A DNA stretch of 40,467 nt from Caldilineales bacterium (GCA_025055015.1 JANWYQ010000064.1:1-40467); one strand, 5' to 3'; numbered from the stretch's first letter, positions 22,862 through 36,043 are shown. Notes: generated by a model from the sequence alone, not told the origin. Numbers and translations are program-made.

Positions 22862-25243
22862 ATGGACGGCAAGTTCGTCACCCCCTACGGCTACTTCTCC
22901 GCCGACGGCCGCGAGTACATCGTTACCACCCCTCACACCCCGCGCCCCTGGGGCAACGTCATCAGCAACGGCGACTGGGGCATGATGATCTCCCAGACCG
23001 GCTCCGGCTATAGCTGGCGCGGCAACGCCGGTCAAAACCGCATCACCCGCGCGTTCCAAGACCTGGTGCGCGACAACTGGGGCAAGTACTTCTACCTGCG
23101 CGACCTGGACAGCGGCGCGCTCTGGTCCGCCGCCTACAAGCCCGTCATGGCGCCCTACGAGCGGTACACCGTGGCCCACGGCCTGGGCTACTCCCGCTTC
23201 ACCCACCAGGTGCACGGCATCGAGAGCGTCCTCACCGTCTTCGTGGCCCCGGAGGATCCGGTGGAGGTCTTCCACCTGGCCCTGACCAACCGGAGCGACC
23301 GGCCGCGGCGGCTGGACATCACCTCCTACCTGGAGTGGCTGCTGGGCTTTGCGCCGGACGAGCACCGAGAGTTCCACAAGCTGTTCATCGAGACGTCGGT
23401 GGACCCGGAGCGGCGCGCTATCCTGGCCCGCAAGTGCCTGTGGGGCTTCCCCGACGAGCTGGGCCGCCACAACAACGTGGACTGGCCCTACACCGCGTTC
23501 ATGGCCGCCAGCCGGCCCCTGAAGTCCTTCGACGGGGACAAGGAGAGCTTCCTAGGGCTGTACCGCAACGACGACCGGCCCCTGGCCATGGAGCAGCCGC
23601 GGCTGGCCGGCCGCGTGGGCCGCTTCGGCGACGCCATCGCCGCGCTGCAGGTGGAGGTGGCCCTGGGGCCTGGGGAGACGGAGGTGGTGGTCTTCACCCT
23701 GGGCGCAGCGGAGGACGGCCGCGAGGACGCGGCCGCGCTGATCGAGCGCTACACGTCGCCGGCGGCGGCCGAGGCCACCTTGCAGGCCGTGCACCGCTTC
23801 TGGTCTCGCTTCGTGGACACGGAGCGGGTGGAGACCCCCGACGACGCGCTGAACTTCATGACCAACTACTGGTCCAAGTACCAGGCCATCTCCTGCCGGC
23901 TGTGGGGCAAGTCGGCCTTCTACCAGGTGTCGGCCGGCTACGGCTTTCGCGACCAGCTCCAGGACTGCCAGATCTTCCTGGTGAGCGAGCCGGAGCACGC
24001 CAAGCGGCAGATCCTCTTGCACGCTGCGCAGCAGTTCGTGGAGGGGGATGTGCTGCACTGGTGGTTCTCCATCCGCGGGGGCGGGCCGCGCACCAACTGC
24101 TCCGACGACCTGCTGTGGCTGCCCTTCATCTTGGACGCCTACCTGAAGGAGACCGGGGACTACAGCGTCCTGGACGAGCCGGTGCCCTACTTGAACGGGC
24201 CGGCCGAGCCGCTGTACGACCACTGCAAGCGGGCCATCGAGCGCTCCTTCTCCCGCTTCTCCCCGCGCGGCATCCCGCTGATGGGCGACAACGACTGGAA
24301 CGACGGCCTCAGCGCGGTGGGCACCCTGCTCAAGGGGGAGAGCTTCTGGGTGGCGGAGTTCCTCTACGCCATCCTGGCCGGCTTCATCCCCCTGGCGCGG
24401 CGCCGCGGGGACGAGCGCTTCGCCTGCAAGTGCGAGGACGTGCGCGCCAGCCTGCGGGAGGCCATGAACCGCTTCGGCTGGGACGGCGCCTGGTACCTGC
24501 AGGCCACCACCGACGACGGCCTGCCCCTGGGCTCGCGGCAGAACGATGAGGGCCAGATCTTCCTGATGCCCAACATCTGGGCCGTCATCAGCGGCATCGC
24601 CGAGCCCAGCCGGGCGCAGCAGGCCATGGCCTCGGTGACCGAGCTGCTGCTGCGGGAGTACGGCCCCCTGCTGAGCTACCCCGCCTTCACCCGCCCGCGG
24701 CGCGATGTCGGCTACATCACCCGCTACGCGCCGGGGCTGCGGGAGAACGGCGGCGTCTACACCCACGCCGCCACCTGGGCTGTGTGGGCCTACGCCTTGC
24801 TGGGCCGGCCTGACCTGGCCTACGAAGTCTATCGCCGCATCTGTCCGCCCAACCGCAGCGCGGACATTGACGTCTACAAGGCGGAGCCCTACGTCACCGC
24901 CGGCAACAGCGACGGCCCCCTCTCCCCCTACTTCGGCCGCGCCGGCTGGACCTGGTACACCGGCTCGGCCCAGTGGCTGCACCGGGTGGCTACCCACTGG
25001 ATCCTGGGCGTGCGGCCGCAGGAGGACGGCCTGCTGGTGGACCCGGCCATCCCGGCCCACTGGCCCGGCTTTCGCGTCACCCGCCGCTTTCGCGGGGCGA
25101 CGTACGTCATCGAGGTAGAGAACCCGCGCCGCGTCAGCCGCGGGGTCGCCGGCGTCACGGTGGACGGCCGGCCCCACGACACCAACCTGCTCCCTGTTTT
25201 CGCCGACGGAGGCGTTCATCAGGTTCACGTCGTTCTTGGTTGA
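22862..25243 (+). CDS. GH94-family beta-glucoside phosphorylase
   Basis: 793 residues, the size of cellobiose- and chitobiose-phosphorylase-type enzymes. N-terminal beta-sandwich: YGYFSADGREYIVTTPHTPR and MMISQTGSGYSW. Catalytic (alpha/alpha)6 barrel: GYGFRDQLQDCQIFLVSEP, PLMGDNDWNDGLSAVGTLL with D478 the probable acid, ENGGVYTHAATWAVWA and GRAGWTWYTGSAQWLHR. It phosphorolyses a beta-linked gluco-disaccharide to alpha-glucose 1-phosphate. The linkage is unproven: cellobiose, cellobionate, laminaribiose and sophorose are candidates; the GH144-like gene in the same operon favours a beta-1,2 product. Known beta-1,2-oligoglucan phosphorylases are longer (about 1100 residues), which argues for caution. 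First gene of operon 2, cytoplasmic. Confidence 0.93.
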   Translation: MDGKFVTPYGYFSADGREYIVTTPHTPRPWGNVISNGDWGMMISQTGSGYSWRGNAGQNRITRAFQDLVRDNWGKYFYLRDLDSGALWSAAYKPVMAPYERYTVAHGLGYSRFTHQVHGIESVLTVFVAPEDPVEVFHLALTNRSDRPRRLDITSYLEWLLGFAPDEHREFHKLFIETSVDPERRAILARKCLWGFPDELGRHNNVDWPYTAFMAASRPLKSFDGDKESFLGLYRNDDRPLAMEQPRLAGRVGRFGDAIAALQVEVALGPGETEVVVFTLGAAEDGREDAAALIERYTSPAAAEATLQAVHRFWSRFVDTERVETPDDALNFMTNYWSKYQAISCRLWGKSAFYQVSAGYGFRDQLQDCQIFLVSEPEHAKRQILLHAAQQFVEGDVLHWWFSIRGGGPRTNCSDDLLWLPFILDAYLKETGDYSVLDEPVPYLNGPAEPLYDHCKRAIERSFSRFSPRGIPLMGDNDWNDGLSAVGTLLKGESFWVAEFLYAILAGFIPLARRRGDERFACKCEDVRASLREAMNRFGWDGAWYLQATTDDGLPLGSRQNDEGQIFLMPNIWAVISGIAEPSRAQQAMASVTELLLREYGPLLSYPAFTRPRRDVGYITRYAPGLRENGGVYTHAATWAVWAYALLGRPDLAYEVYRRICPPNRSADIDVYKAEPYVTAGNSDGPLSPYFGRAGWTWYTGSAQWLHRVATHWILGVRPQEDGLLVDPAIPAHWPGFRVTRRFRGATYVIEVENPRRVSRGVAGVTVDGRPHDTNLLPVFADGGVHQVHVVLG

Positions 25244-25325
25244 CGGGCTGCTGCCCAGAAAGGAGGAGTGCACGGCGAACTTGCTTGCCCGGCTAGGTCT
25301 TTCGGATGGCTATGGGCCCAAGGCC

Positions 25326-25349
25326 ACCGGCGCTCGATGCATCGCCGGT
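25326..25349. repeat. Hairpin in the GH94 to solute-binding protein gap
   Basis: ACCGGCG (25326-25332) and CGCCGGT (25343-25349) pair over a 10-nt loop in the 212-nt gap between the two genes. No T-run or promoter is evident nearby. Role unknown; possibly an mRNA boundary. Confidence 0.45.
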
Positions 25350-25455
25350 CCAAGACTGCCCAGGGGCCCCACCTGATTTCAATCGTTCGTTCGGTATTTG
25401 CGCTTCAATCGGAACCCTTCCTCCACCCCTCCACCGTCTGACAAGGAGAAGAAGC

Positions 25456-26907
25456 ATGAACACGGCAACCAAGCTCCTCTACGTCGTCGTTGTCCTGGCG
25501 ATGGCTGTCGGCCTGGCCGCCTGCCCCGGCGGCCAGCCGGCGCCCACGCCGACCTCGGCCCCGGCGCCTGCCCAGCCGCAGCAGCCGGCGGCCACGCCCA
25601 CCCCGGTGCCGCCGACGCCCACGCCCGCGCCGGCAGCGCCCGCCAAGCAGCCGGTGACCCTTCGCTACGCCAACTGGAACCTGGGCACCCCTGAGGAGAA
25701 CAACATCCAGCGCCAGCTGGTCAAGGCCTACACGGACCTGAACCCCCACGTGACCATCGAGTTCGTGGACATGTCGGGCGAGGGCGGCTGGGACGCCATC
25801 CTCACCGGCTACGCGGCCAAGGGCGCGCTGCCGGACGTGTTCATGGCCAACAACGTGCCGCTCTACGTCAAGAACGGCTGGCTGGCCGACCTGACCCCCT
25901 TCGTCCAGAACGACCCCGACTGGCCCGACGTGCCGGAGGTGCTGAAGCGGGCCTTCACCTACTCCGGCAAGGTGATGGGCCTGCCGGCGGCCCAGTTCAT
26001 CATGGGCTACTTCGTCAACAAGGAGCTCTACGACGCGGCCAACCTGGACGCGCCGGAGTACGGCGTGCCGGTGGACGAGTTCTTCAACGTGGCCAAGGCC
26101 CTCACCGACGTGCCGAAGGGCCGCCTGGGCCTGGACGAGATGGAGTTCATCATGGGCTGGTACCCCAGCACCCAGGACCCCAAGCTGGGGTGGTTCAGCT
26201 TCGACGGCCAGCGGATGAACTACAACTCGCCGGCCTTCAAGGCTGCGGTAGCGAAGGCGGGCGAGATGAAGCCCTACACCTGGCAGGGCCTGACCGACGA
26301 GCAGAAGAAGAACTTCAAGTCCCAAGGCCCGTGGGAGCTCTTCCTCAACCAGGAGGTGGGCGTGCGTTGGGACGGCGGCTGGATGCTGCCGGAGTACGTC
26401 AAGAACGCCAAGTTCGACTGGGACTTCGTGGGCATCCCCGGCGGCAACCAGGCCCTGGTGGCGGACGTGATCGTGGTCTCCAAGACCGCGTCCAACCTGG
26501 AAGAGGCCTACAACTTCGCCAAGTGGATGACCTTCTCCAAGGCGGCCTACGCCAAGGAGGCGGAGCTGGCCCGCGCCGCCGGCGCTGCGCCCAAGATCCC
26601 CGTGTCGGTGGACGCGGCCTCCATTGAGCTGTACAAGTCCTTCGTCAACCGGCCGGGCGTGCTGAAGGCCCTGGAGAACCTGGACAACAGCCTGGTGGAG
26701 TCCCTGGCCAAGATCGTGCCCGGCTACATCAACGCCCGCTGGGAGGGCAAGCCCGGCATTGACATCGGCGACGACAAGGACGTGAACATGTGGTACATGT
26801 TCAACTTCGCCAACGAGGGCAAGTACAAGTACGAGGACTACGCGGCCAAGCTGGAGGAGTTCGCCAACCGCATCCTGGCGGAGGCGGCGGCTGAGCTGCC
26901 CAAGTAG
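25456..26907 (+). CDS. ABC transporter solute-binding lipoprotein, operon 2
   Basis: 483 residues. The signal peptide ends in GLAAC (lipobox), followed by a long Pro/Thr/Ala linker and the family 1 sugar-binding fold ([57 protein letters not shown]). ATG 25456 has AAGGAG upstream; an in-frame start at 25306 lies before the signal peptide and is rejected. A strong hairpin follows the stop, then the giant binding-protein gene. Probably the freely expressed binding component of the operon 2 transporters. Confidence 0.94.
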   Translation: MNTATKLLYVVVVLAMAVGLAACPGGQPAPTPTSAPAPAQPQQPAATPTPVPPTPTPAPAAPAKQPVTLRYANWNLGTPEENNIQRQLVKAYTDLNPHVTIEFVDMSGEGGWDAILTGYAAKGALPDVFMANNVPLYVKNGWLADLTPFVQNDPDWPDVPEVLKRAFTYSGKVMGLPAAQFIMGYFVNKELYDAANLDAPEYGVPVDEFFNVAKALTDVPKGRLGLDEMEFIMGWYPSTQDPKLGWFSFDGQRMNYNSPAFKAAVAKAGEMKPYTWQGLTDEQKKNFKSQGPWELFLNQEVGVRWDGGWMLPEYVKNAKFDWDFVGIPGGNQALVADVIVVSKTASNLEEAYNFAKWMTFSKAAYAKEAELARAAGAAPKIPVSVDAASIELYKSFVNRPGVLKALENLDNSLVESLAKIVPGYINARWEGKPGIDIGDDKDVNMWYMFNFANEGKYKYEDYAAKLEEFANRILAEAAAELPK

Positions 26908-26909
26908 CC

Positions 26910-26923
26910 GCGCATGAATGCGC
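26910..26923 (+). repeat. Short TGAA-centred palindrome
   Basis: GCGCATGAATGCGC is a perfect 6-bp stem around GA, starting 3 nt after the solute-binding protein stop. It shares the stem-TGAA-stem plan of the repeat copies at 4697-4780, 27170-27252 and 40409-40422. Confidence 0.5.
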
Positions 26924-26924
26924 T

Positions 26925-26959
26925 GCGAGACCTGGGAGGCTGGACCTCCCAGGTCTCGC
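26925..26959 (+). repeat. 15-bp perfect hairpin after the solute-binding protein gene, operon 2
   Basis: The left arm 26925-26939 and right arm 26945-26959 are exact 15-nt inverted copies (core ACCTGGGAGG / CCTCCCAGGT) with a 5-nt loop. No T-run follows. Its place between a binding-protein gene and downstream transporter genes matches the hairpin at 14794-14827 in operon 1. Confidence 0.75.
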
Positions 26960-26975
26960 CCTGGTGGAGGCGGCC

Positions 26976-29900
26976 ATGTCTCTCCTGTCGCGGCGCCGTA
27001 ACCGACGGGTCGTCGAGAAGGCGCAGCAGCCGAAGGCGCTGTGGCCGGCGCGGCGAGGCGCGCTAGGGCGCTGGTGGCCTGGGCTGCTGTCCGTCTTCCT
27101 CGTTGCCACATCCGCCTCCCTCGCCGTGACGGCCGGAGCTGTCGGCGAGGCGCGCGGCGACAACGGCCGCCGGGGGATGAAGTCCCCCGACTACATGGCA
27201 GCGCCCCGTGAACGGGGCTCGCTGCCGGACGGCGAAGTCGGTTTGAACCGACGCAGCTTGGTAGCCCGGTCACTTCGTGATCGAGCCGGCGACCGGACGG
27301 GGGAGGCGCTGGTCGAGGTGCGCGCCGATGCCCTCGGCCGGCCGCTGGCGACGGACGAGATCGCGCAGCGCTACGCCAAGCCCAGCGTGCTGCTGCGGCA
27401 GGGGGAGACGGTGACCTTCACCCTGGACGTGCCGACCACAGGGGACTACGTGATCGCCTTCGACATGGTGGCTGTGCCCACGGAGATGGACGCGCCGGAG
27501 GGCCAGCTGCGGGTGGACGGCCAGTTCCCGGCCGGCGACCTGCGCCGCATCGTGTTCCCAGCGTTCTACCGCAACACCGCTGACCGCTTCCCCAAGGACC
27601 GCTACGGCAACGACGCGCTGATCCGCCAGGAGCGGCTGCCCCTGTGGACCCAGGCGCCGGCGCGGGACGTCAACATGAGCCATCCCTATCCCCTGCGGGT
27701 GCCCCTGACCGCCGGCCAGCGCCAGGCGGCCTTCACCGTCACCCAGGGGGCCATGTACCTGGGCAGCGTCTACTTGCTGCCGCCGACCAACTATCCGACC
27801 TACGCCGAGTACCTGGCGGCCCACTCCGCAGCGGCCGACGCCCAGGACGTCGTCATTAGCCTGGAGGCGGAGTTCCCGGCCTTCAAGAACGACACCGCGG
27901 TGCGGCCCACGGCCAACCGCAGCCTCAAGGTCACCCCCTACGACACCTATCGCCTGTTGCTGAACACCATGGGCGGCGAGAGCTGGCAGCGCAGCGGCAC
28001 CGCCGTCTACTACCAGATTGAGGTGCCGGCCGATGGGATGTACGCGGTGACCTTCCACGCGCTGCAGAACACCCGCAACAACTTCACGGTCTTCCGCCGC
28101 ATCACTGTGGACGGCCAGGTGCCCTTTGCGGAGCTCAACGCCTTCCCCTTCCCCTACGCGCCCGACTGGGTCAACGTCACCCTGGGCGACGACGAGCCCT
28201 ATCGCCTTTTCCTCACCCAGGGCGTCCACGTGCTGGGCATCGAGGCCACCGACTCGCCCTACCTGCCCGCAGTGCAGACCATCCAGCAGGCCCTGTTGGA
28301 CATCAACGCGCTGGCCCTGGAGATCAAGCGGCTCACCGGCAACCAGGCCGACCGCTTCAAGGAGTGGGTGATCTCCGACTACATCCCCGACATCGAGGAC
28401 CGCCTGAACGCCATCATTGCCGACCTGGAGGTGGACAAGGAGACGCTGTTGGCGGTCAACCAGGGGCGGCAGGGGCCGGAGGTCCTCACCTACCAGATGG
28501 CCATTGACAACCTGCGCTTCCTGGCCGCTGAGCCCGACAAGATCCCCACGCGCATGAACCGCTTCTCCGAGGGGTCGGGGTCCGCGGCGCAGCTCCTGGG
28601 CTCCCTGTTGCCCCTGCTGCAGAGCCAGCCCCTGGCCCTGGACAAGGTCTACGTGCACTCCCCGGACCGGCCGCCGGCGGAGGTGGAGGTGCCCTTCCGC
28701 CGTTCCTTCAGCGAGGGGATGAAGCGCTTCCTCCACTCCTTCCAGCGCGACCCCTACTGGTCCACCGCCGCGGCGGCGGACGAGCTGGAGGTGTGGGTGA
28801 ACCGCCCGCGGCAGTACGTGGACCTGTTGCAGCTCATGGCGGACGAGCGCTTCACGCCGGAGACCGGCATTCGGGTCAAGTTCTCCATCATGCCGGACGA
28901 GGCCAAGCTGGTGTTGGCCAACGCCGCCGGCATCCAGCCCGACGTCGCGCTGGGGGTGAGCACCCACATCCCCTACGAGCTGGCTATCCGCAACGCGCTG
29001 TACGACCTGCGCTCCTTCGAGGACTTCGACCGCTTCATCCGCATCTACACGCCCGGCGCGCTGCTCAGCTACATCATCAACGACTCGGTCTACGCCATCC
29101 CGGAGACGCAGGACTTCTGGGTGACCTTCTACCGCCGGGACATCATGGAGTCGCTGGGCCTGCCCATCCCGCGCACGTGGGACGAGGTGATCGCCATCCT
29201 GCCGGAGCTGCAGCGCTACGGCATGAACTACAACTCCCCCCTGTCCAGCGGCGCCGGCTTCAAGGGCTACCTGATCACCGCGCCCTACCTGTTCAACTAC
29301 GGCGCGCAGCTCTACGCCGACGACGGCTTCTCCACCGCGCTGCAGAGCGAGGAGGCCATCGCCGCCATGCGTTTCATGGCGGAGAGCTTCACCATCTACG
29401 GCATGCCGCTGACCACCGCCAGCTTCTACGAGAGCTTCCGCTACGGCATCCTGCCGGTGGGGGTGTCCAACTTCGAGACCTACCTCAAGCTGACCACCGC
29501 CGCGCCGGAGCTGGAGGGGCTGTGGGGCATTGACCTTTACCCGGCCACCATTGCGGCCGACGGCGTGGAGCGGCGCTGGGCCACCGGCTCGGCCCAGGCC
29601 AGCATCATGTTCCGCAACACCGACAAGCCGCGCGAGGGGTGGGAGTTCCTGAAGTGGTGGATGTCCACCGAGACCCAGGTGGAGTTCCAGGAGCGGCTGG
29701 TGCTGAACTACGGCCGCGAGTACCTGTGGAACTCCGCCAACCTCGAGGCCTTCGCCCGCCTGCCCATCCCAGAGGAGCATCGCCGGGTGATCCTGGCCCA
29801 GTGGCAGTGGCTGCAGGAGCCCATCAAGCTGCCCGGCAGCTACATGCAGGAGCGCGAGATCAGCAACGTCTGGAACCGCATCGTGTTCGACGGCGCCAAC

Positions 29901-30056
29901 CCGCGCGTGGCCATTGACAACGCGGTGATCGTCATCAACCGCGAGATCACGCGCAAGATGGAGGAGTTCGGCTATCTGCGCAACGGCCAGCGGGTGAAGG
30001 AGTTCAAGATCCCGACCATCGAGACCGTGCAGAGGTGGATGGACGATGCAAAGTAG
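26976..30056 (+). CDS. Giant solute-binding protein with N-terminal carbohydrate-binding-like modules
   Basis: 1026 residues, over twice the usual size. A hydrophobic segment at about residues 31-55 ([19 protein letters not shown]) is a signal peptide or anchor; no lipobox is seen. Residues about 65-103 are encoded by an in-frame copy of the three-hairpin repeat. Two beta-rich modules follow (around [13 protein letters not shown] and [17 protein letters not shown]), resembling CBM6/35-like sandwiches, then a helical linker and, from about residue 600, a family 1 solute-binding domain ([39 protein letters not shown]). It probably holds polysaccharide or oligosaccharide at the cell surface for the permeases. 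ATG 26976 has GGAGG 5 nt upstream; a GTG at 26964 is weaker. Confidence 0.85.
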   Translation: MSLLSRRRNRRVVEKAQQPKALWPARRGALGRWWPGLLSVFLVATSASLAVTAGAVGEARGDNGRRGMKSPDYMAAPRERGSLPDGEVGLNRRSLVARSLRDRAGDRTGEALVEVRADALGRPLATDEIAQRYAKPSVLLRQGETVTFTLDVPTTGDYVIAFDMVAVPTEMDAPEGQLRVDGQFPAGDLRRIVFPAFYRNTADRFPKDRYGNDALIRQERLPLWTQAPARDVNMSHPYPLRVPLTAGQRQAAFTVTQGAMYLGSVYLLPPTNYPTYAEYLAAHSAAADAQDVVISLEAEFPAFKNDTAVRPTANRSLKVTPYDTYRLLLNTMGGESWQRSGTAVYYQIEVPADGMYAVTFHALQNTRNNFTVFRRITVDGQVPFAELNAFPFPYAPDWVNVTLGDDEPYRLFLTQGVHVLGIEATDSPYLPAVQTIQQALLDINALALEIKRLTGNQADRFKEWVISDYIPDIEDRLNAIIADLEVDKETLLAVNQGRQGPEVLTYQMAIDNLRFLAAEPDKIPTRMNRFSEGSGSAAQLLGSLLPLLQSQPLALDKVYVHSPDRPPAEVEVPFRRSFSEGMKRFLHSFQRDPYWSTAAAADELEVWVNRPRQYVDLLQLMADERFTPETGIRVKFSIMPDEAKLVLANAAGIQPDVALGVSTHIPYELAIRNALYDLRSFEDFDRFIRIYTPGALLSYIINDSVYAIPETQDFWVTFYRRDIMESLGLPIPRTWDEVIAILPELQRYGMNYNSPLSSGAGFKGYLITAPYLFNYGAQLYADDGFSTALQSEEAIAAMRFMAESFTIYGMPLTTASFYESFRYGILPVGVSNFETYLKLTTAAPELEGLWGIDLYPATIAADGVERRWATGSAQASIMFRNTDKPREGWEFLKWWMSTETQVEFQERLVLNYGREYLWNSANLEAFARLPIPEEHRRVILAQWQWLQEPIKLPGSYMQEREISNVWNRIVFDGANPRVAIDNAVIVINREITRKMEEFGYLRNGQRVKEFKIPTIETVQRWMDDAK
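27170..27283 (+). repeat. Three-hairpin repeat element, copy B, inside a coding region
   Basis: CCGGGGGATGAAGTCCCCCG (27170-27189), GCCCCGTGAACGGGGC (27203-27218) and GTCGGTTTGAACCGAC (27237-27252), gaps 13 and 18 nt, mirror copy A at 4697-4780. A fourth, imperfect hairpin (27267-27283) follows. The first 20 bases are identical to copy A; the other stems differ but remain paired. The frame of the giant binding protein runs through it without a stop. Confidence 0.72.
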
Positions 30057-30957
30057 AAGCGCCTGGCAACGCTGGTGGAGCCGGGAGGGCAGCGCGTACG
30101 CGTTCGTCTCGGGCTACGCGCTGCTGTTCATCGTGTTCATCGTGGTGCCGGTGGCCGCGGCCACGGCCCTCTCCTTCACCTTCTTCGACAGCATCCAGCC
30201 CCCGCGCTTCATCGGCCTGCGCAACTACATCGCCCTGGCGACCCAGGACGACATCTTCATGCGCTACGTGCTGCCCAACACCATCAAGTTCTCGGTCATC
30301 GTGGGGCCGGGCGGCTACGCGCTGGCCTTCACCCTGGCCTGGGTGCTGGCGCAGCTCCCCAAGGTGCCGCGCACCATCTTTGCCCTGATCCTCTACTCCC
30401 CCTCCATGACCACCGGCGTGGCCATGGCCGTGGTGTGGCGCACCCTCTTCAGCGGCGACCAGACCGGCTACCTGAACAGCTTCCTGCTCAGCCTGGGGCT
30501 CATCGAGGCGCCCATCCAGTGGCTGCAGTCCCCGGACTACCTGATGACCATCATGATCGTGGTGATGCTGTGGAGCAGCATGGGCATCGGCTTCCTGGCC
30601 ATGCTGGCCGGCATCCCGGAGGTCAACAAGGAGCTGTACGAGGCGGCCAGCCTCGACGGGGTCAGCAACCGGCTGCAGGAGATCTTCTACATCACCATCC
30701 CCTCCATGAAGCCGCAGATGTTGTTCGGCGCCGTGATGGCCATCGTGGCCACCTTCCAGGCCGGCGCCATCGGCGTGACCCTGTCGGGCAGCAACCCCAC
30801 GCCGCAGTACGCCGGCCAGCTCATCGTCAACCACATCGAGGACTACGGCCTGCTGCGCTACGAGATGGGCTACGCAGCCGCGGTGTCGGTGGTGCTGCTG
30901 CTGATGGTGCTCTTCTTCGCCCGGGTGGCCAACCGCCTGTTCGCCAGCAAGGACTGA
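30046..30957 (+). CDS. Carbohydrate ABC transporter permease (MalF-type), operon 2 first pair
   Basis: 303 residues, about six membrane helices. Motifs [20 protein letters not shown] (first outside loop) and the EAA loop [20 protein letters not shown]. The start overlaps the end of the giant binding-protein gene by 11 nt, indicating that these form one transport system. The partner permease follows after 7 nt. Confidence 0.93.
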   Translation: MQSRSAWQRWWSREGSAYAFVSGYALLFIVFIVVPVAAATALSFTFFDSIQPPRFIGLRNYIALATQDDIFMRYVLPNTIKFSVIVGPGGYALAFTLAWVLAQLPKVPRTIFALILYSPSMTTGVAMAVVWRTLFSGDQTGYLNSFLLSLGLIEAPIQWLQSPDYLMTIMIVVMLWSSMGIGFLAMLAGIPEVNKELYEAASLDGVSNRLQEIFYITIPSMKPQMLFGAVMAIVATFQAGAIGVTLSGSNPTPQYAGQLIVNHIEDYGLLRYEMGYAAAVSVVLLLMVLFFARVANRLFASKD

Positions 30958-30964
30958 GGTCAGC

Positions 30965-31870
30965 ATGGCTCCCAAGCTCTTCCGCCGCTACACCGGCGTC
31001 TACAACCGAGGCGTGAACCCTGAGGGCTTCCACGTCAGCCAACTCAAGTTCTACGTGCTGCTGCTGCCCCTGTCGGCCTTCATGATGCTGCCCATCCTGT
31101 TCATCGTCTCCAGCGCCTTCAAGCCGCCGGACGAGCTCTTCGCCTATCCCCCGCGCTTCTGGGTGGTCAACCCCACCCTGAAGAACTTCACCGACCTCTT
31201 CTCGCGCATGTCCACCTCGGGCGTGCCGGTGGCCCGCTACCTGTTCAACAGCCTGCTGATCACCCTGGTGACGGTGCTGGCCTCCATCGCCGTCTCCAGC
31301 ACCGCGGCCTACGCGCTCAGCAAGAAGCGGTTCAAGCTGAAGCAGACCCTGTTCGCCATCAACACCGTGGCCCTGATGTTCGTGCCCATCGCGGTCACCA
31401 TTCCCCGCTTCCTGGTGATCCAGCGGCTGGGCCTGTTGGACACCTTCTGGGTGCACGTGCTGCCGGTGCTGGCCATGCCCGTGGGGCTCTTCCTGCTCAA
31501 GCAGTTCATGGACACGGTGCCCAACGAGGTGATCGAGGCCGCGCAGGTGGACGGCGCGTCGGACCTGTGGATCTACTGGCGCATCGTGCTGCCCATGATC
31601 CGGCCCGCCATCGCCACCCTGGCCATCTTGACCTTCCAGGCCACGTGGAACAACGCCGAGATCTCCTCCCTCTACGTCAACGACGAGAGCCTGAAGACCT
31701 TCGCCTTCTACCTGAGCACCCTGACCACCACGGCCACCGGCGCCAACGCGGTGGCCGGCCAGGGCATTGCGGCTGCGGCCACGCTGATCATGTTCGTGCC
31801 CAACCTGGTGATCTTCATCATCCTGCAGAGCCAGGTGATGAGCACCATGTCCCACTCCGGCCTGAAATGA
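30965..31870 (+). CDS. Carbohydrate ABC transporter permease (MalG-type), operon 2 first pair
   Basis: 301 residues. [20 protein letters not shown] after the first helix and the EAA loop [20 protein letters not shown] are typical of the MalG-type subunit. A GAGGT box precedes the ATG. The stop overlaps the start of the NHL/YIP1 gene in ATGA, so the transporter and that protein are translationally coupled. Confidence 0.93.
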   Translation: MAPKLFRRYTGVYNRGVNPEGFHVSQLKFYVLLLPLSAFMMLPILFIVSSAFKPPDELFAYPPRFWVVNPTLKNFTDLFSRMSTSGVPVARYLFNSLLITLVTVLASIAVSSTAAYALSKKRFKLKQTLFAINTVALMFVPIAVTIPRFLVIQRLGLLDTFWVHVLPVLAMPVGLFLLKQFMDTVPNEVIEAAQVDGASDLWIYWRIVLPMIRPAIATLAILTFQATWNNAEISSLYVNDESLKTFAFYLSTLTTTATGANAVAGQGIAAAATLIMFVPNLVIFIILQSQVMSTMSHSGLK

Positions 31871-33877
31871 GAACGCTCGGCCTTCTTCTGCTGATCCTGG
31901 TGTTGCTGGCGGCGGCCGGCCCGACGGCCGTCGGCCAGGCGCCCTACACCACCTGGGCCATGGGCCCCGGCGGCGAGCTCTACCTGACCCAGGACGCCTA
32001 CGTGCCCTGGGCCGAGGTGGACCTGCCCATCGCCGGGGCCGAGGACATGTTCTTGGCCGAGGACGGCGCGCTCTACATCGCCGACACGGGCAACAGCCGC
32101 ATCCTCAGGCTGCGGAACTTCCAGGTGGAGGCGGAGCTGGGGGTGGGCAGCCTGCAGTCCCCCACCGGCGTGGTGGTGGACCCGGAGGGGATCGTCTACG
32201 TCGCCGACGCGGGCAAGAACACCGTGGTGGTGCTGGGCCCCGACGGCGCGGTGCTGAAGGAGTTCGGCCGGCCCAAGGAGCCCCTCTTCGGCAAGAACCG
32301 CGAGTTCCTGCCCCGCAAGCTGGCGGTGGACGTGCGCAAGAACATCTACGTGGTCAGCGAGGGGTCGGTGGACGGCCTGGCCATGCTGAACATGGACGGC
32401 GCGTTCGTGGGCTACTTCGGCGCCAACACCGCCGAGATGTCCCTGAAGATGATCCTGCAGCGCATCTTCCTGACCCGCGAGCAGCTGGCCCAGTTCGTCA
32501 AGAACGAGGCAGCGTCCCCCTCCAACGTGGCCATTGACCGCCGCTCCCTGGTCTACACCGTCACCGCGGGCACCCGCGCCGCCAAGAGCATCCGCAAGTT
32601 CACCATCGCCGGCAAGAACCTGTTCGACGACGTCTACGGCTCCACCACCTTCCGCGACGTGCAGGTGAGCGACAACGGCCTGCTGCTGGCCGTGGACGCC
32701 ACCGGCCAGATCTTCGAGTACGACCTGGACGGCAACCTGCTGTTCGTGTTCGGCGCGCCGGACAAGGGGGAGCAGCGGTTGGGCACCCTGAGCAACCCGA
32801 CCGCCATCGAGCGCAGCGGCGACGAGCTGTGGGTGCTGGACAAGGACAAGAACGCCATCGTGGTCTACCGGGTCACCGACTTTGCCCGCATGGTGCACGA
32901 GGGCGTGCGGCTGTACACCGAGGGCTTCTACCTGGACGCCCGGCCCTACTTCGAGCGGGTGCTGACCTACAACGGCCTGTTCGTGCTGGCCTACGAGGCC
33001 ATCGCCAACGCCTACTACCAGGAGCGGGACTACGACAACGCGCTGCGCTACTACCGCTACGCCGAGGACCGCAACGGCTACTCCCAGGCCTTCTGGGAGC
33101 TGCGCAACGTGGTGCTGCAGCGCTACCTAGGCAACGCGCTGCTGATCACCGCCGGCCTGTGGGTGGCCCTCAGCGTGTTCACCCGGGTGGAGCGGCGCCG
33201 CGGCTGGCTGGCGCCGGTGCACGAGCGCTGGCGGGCATGGCGCCGCTACCGCCTGGTGGACGACTTCGCCTTCATGTTCCGCTTCATCAAGCAGCCGGCG
33301 GACAGCTTCTACTACATCAAGACCAAGGAGCGCTACCTGCAGCGCGGGAGCCTGGCCTTCGCCTTCCTGCTCTACGCCTGGGTGGTGGTGGTGCGGGTTG
33401 CGTCGCTGTACGTCACCGGCTTCGTCTTCAGCCCCTACGCCAGCCCGGCGGAGATCGAGGTGGAGCGGGAGGTGGCCATGCTGGCGCTGGGCCTCTTCCT
33501 GTGGAACACGGCCAACTACCTGGTGTCGGTGATCAGCGACGGCGAGGGGCGGCTGCGGGACGTGGTGATCGGCACCGCCTACAGCCTCTTCCCCTACGCC
33601 CTCTTTGCGCTGCCCATCGCGCTGCTGTCCAACGTCCTCAGCCTCAACGAGATCTTCCTGTACACCTTCTCCAACCAGCTGGTCCTGGCGTGGGTGGCGC
33701 TGATGCTCTTCTTGATGGTCAAGGAGATCCACAACTACTCCCTGTCCGAGACGGTGCGCAACATTCTCCTCACCCTGTTCACCATGGCCATGCTGCTGCT
33801 CACCGGCTACATCCTCTACGTGTTGTTCGGCCAGGTGGTCGAGTTCGTGCGGGCCATTGCCCAGGAGGTGGGGCTCC

Positions 33878-33885
<8 letters not shown>
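31867..33885 (+). CDS. NHL-repeat, TPR-like and YIP1-domain membrane protein
   Basis: 672 residues. A signal peptide (residues 1 to about 23) is followed by an NHL-type beta-propeller at about 40-335 ([38 protein letters not shown]), a TPR-like helical stretch at about 342-417 ([20 protein letters not shown]), a membrane helix at 421-441, and from about 472 a YIP1-like domain with several helices ([20 protein letters not shown]). The propeller would face outside. No enzyme motif is seen. ATGA overlap with the upstream permease and 8-nt overlap with the DUF5696 gene tie it to glycan uptake; it may organise or tether the surface complex (inference). Confidence 0.82.

Positions 33886-36039
<2,154 letters not shown>

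Positions 36040-36043
<4 letters not shown>

Noticed and set aside
22862-25243. Naming the GH94 enzyme a beta-1,2-oligoglucan phosphorylase
   Set aside because: Known enzymes of that type are about 1100 residues; 793 residues fits several other GH94 activities.
26964-26978. GTG at 26964 as start of the giant binding protein
   Set aside because: The ATG at 26976 has a GGAGG box at 5 nt; the GTG has no comparable site.
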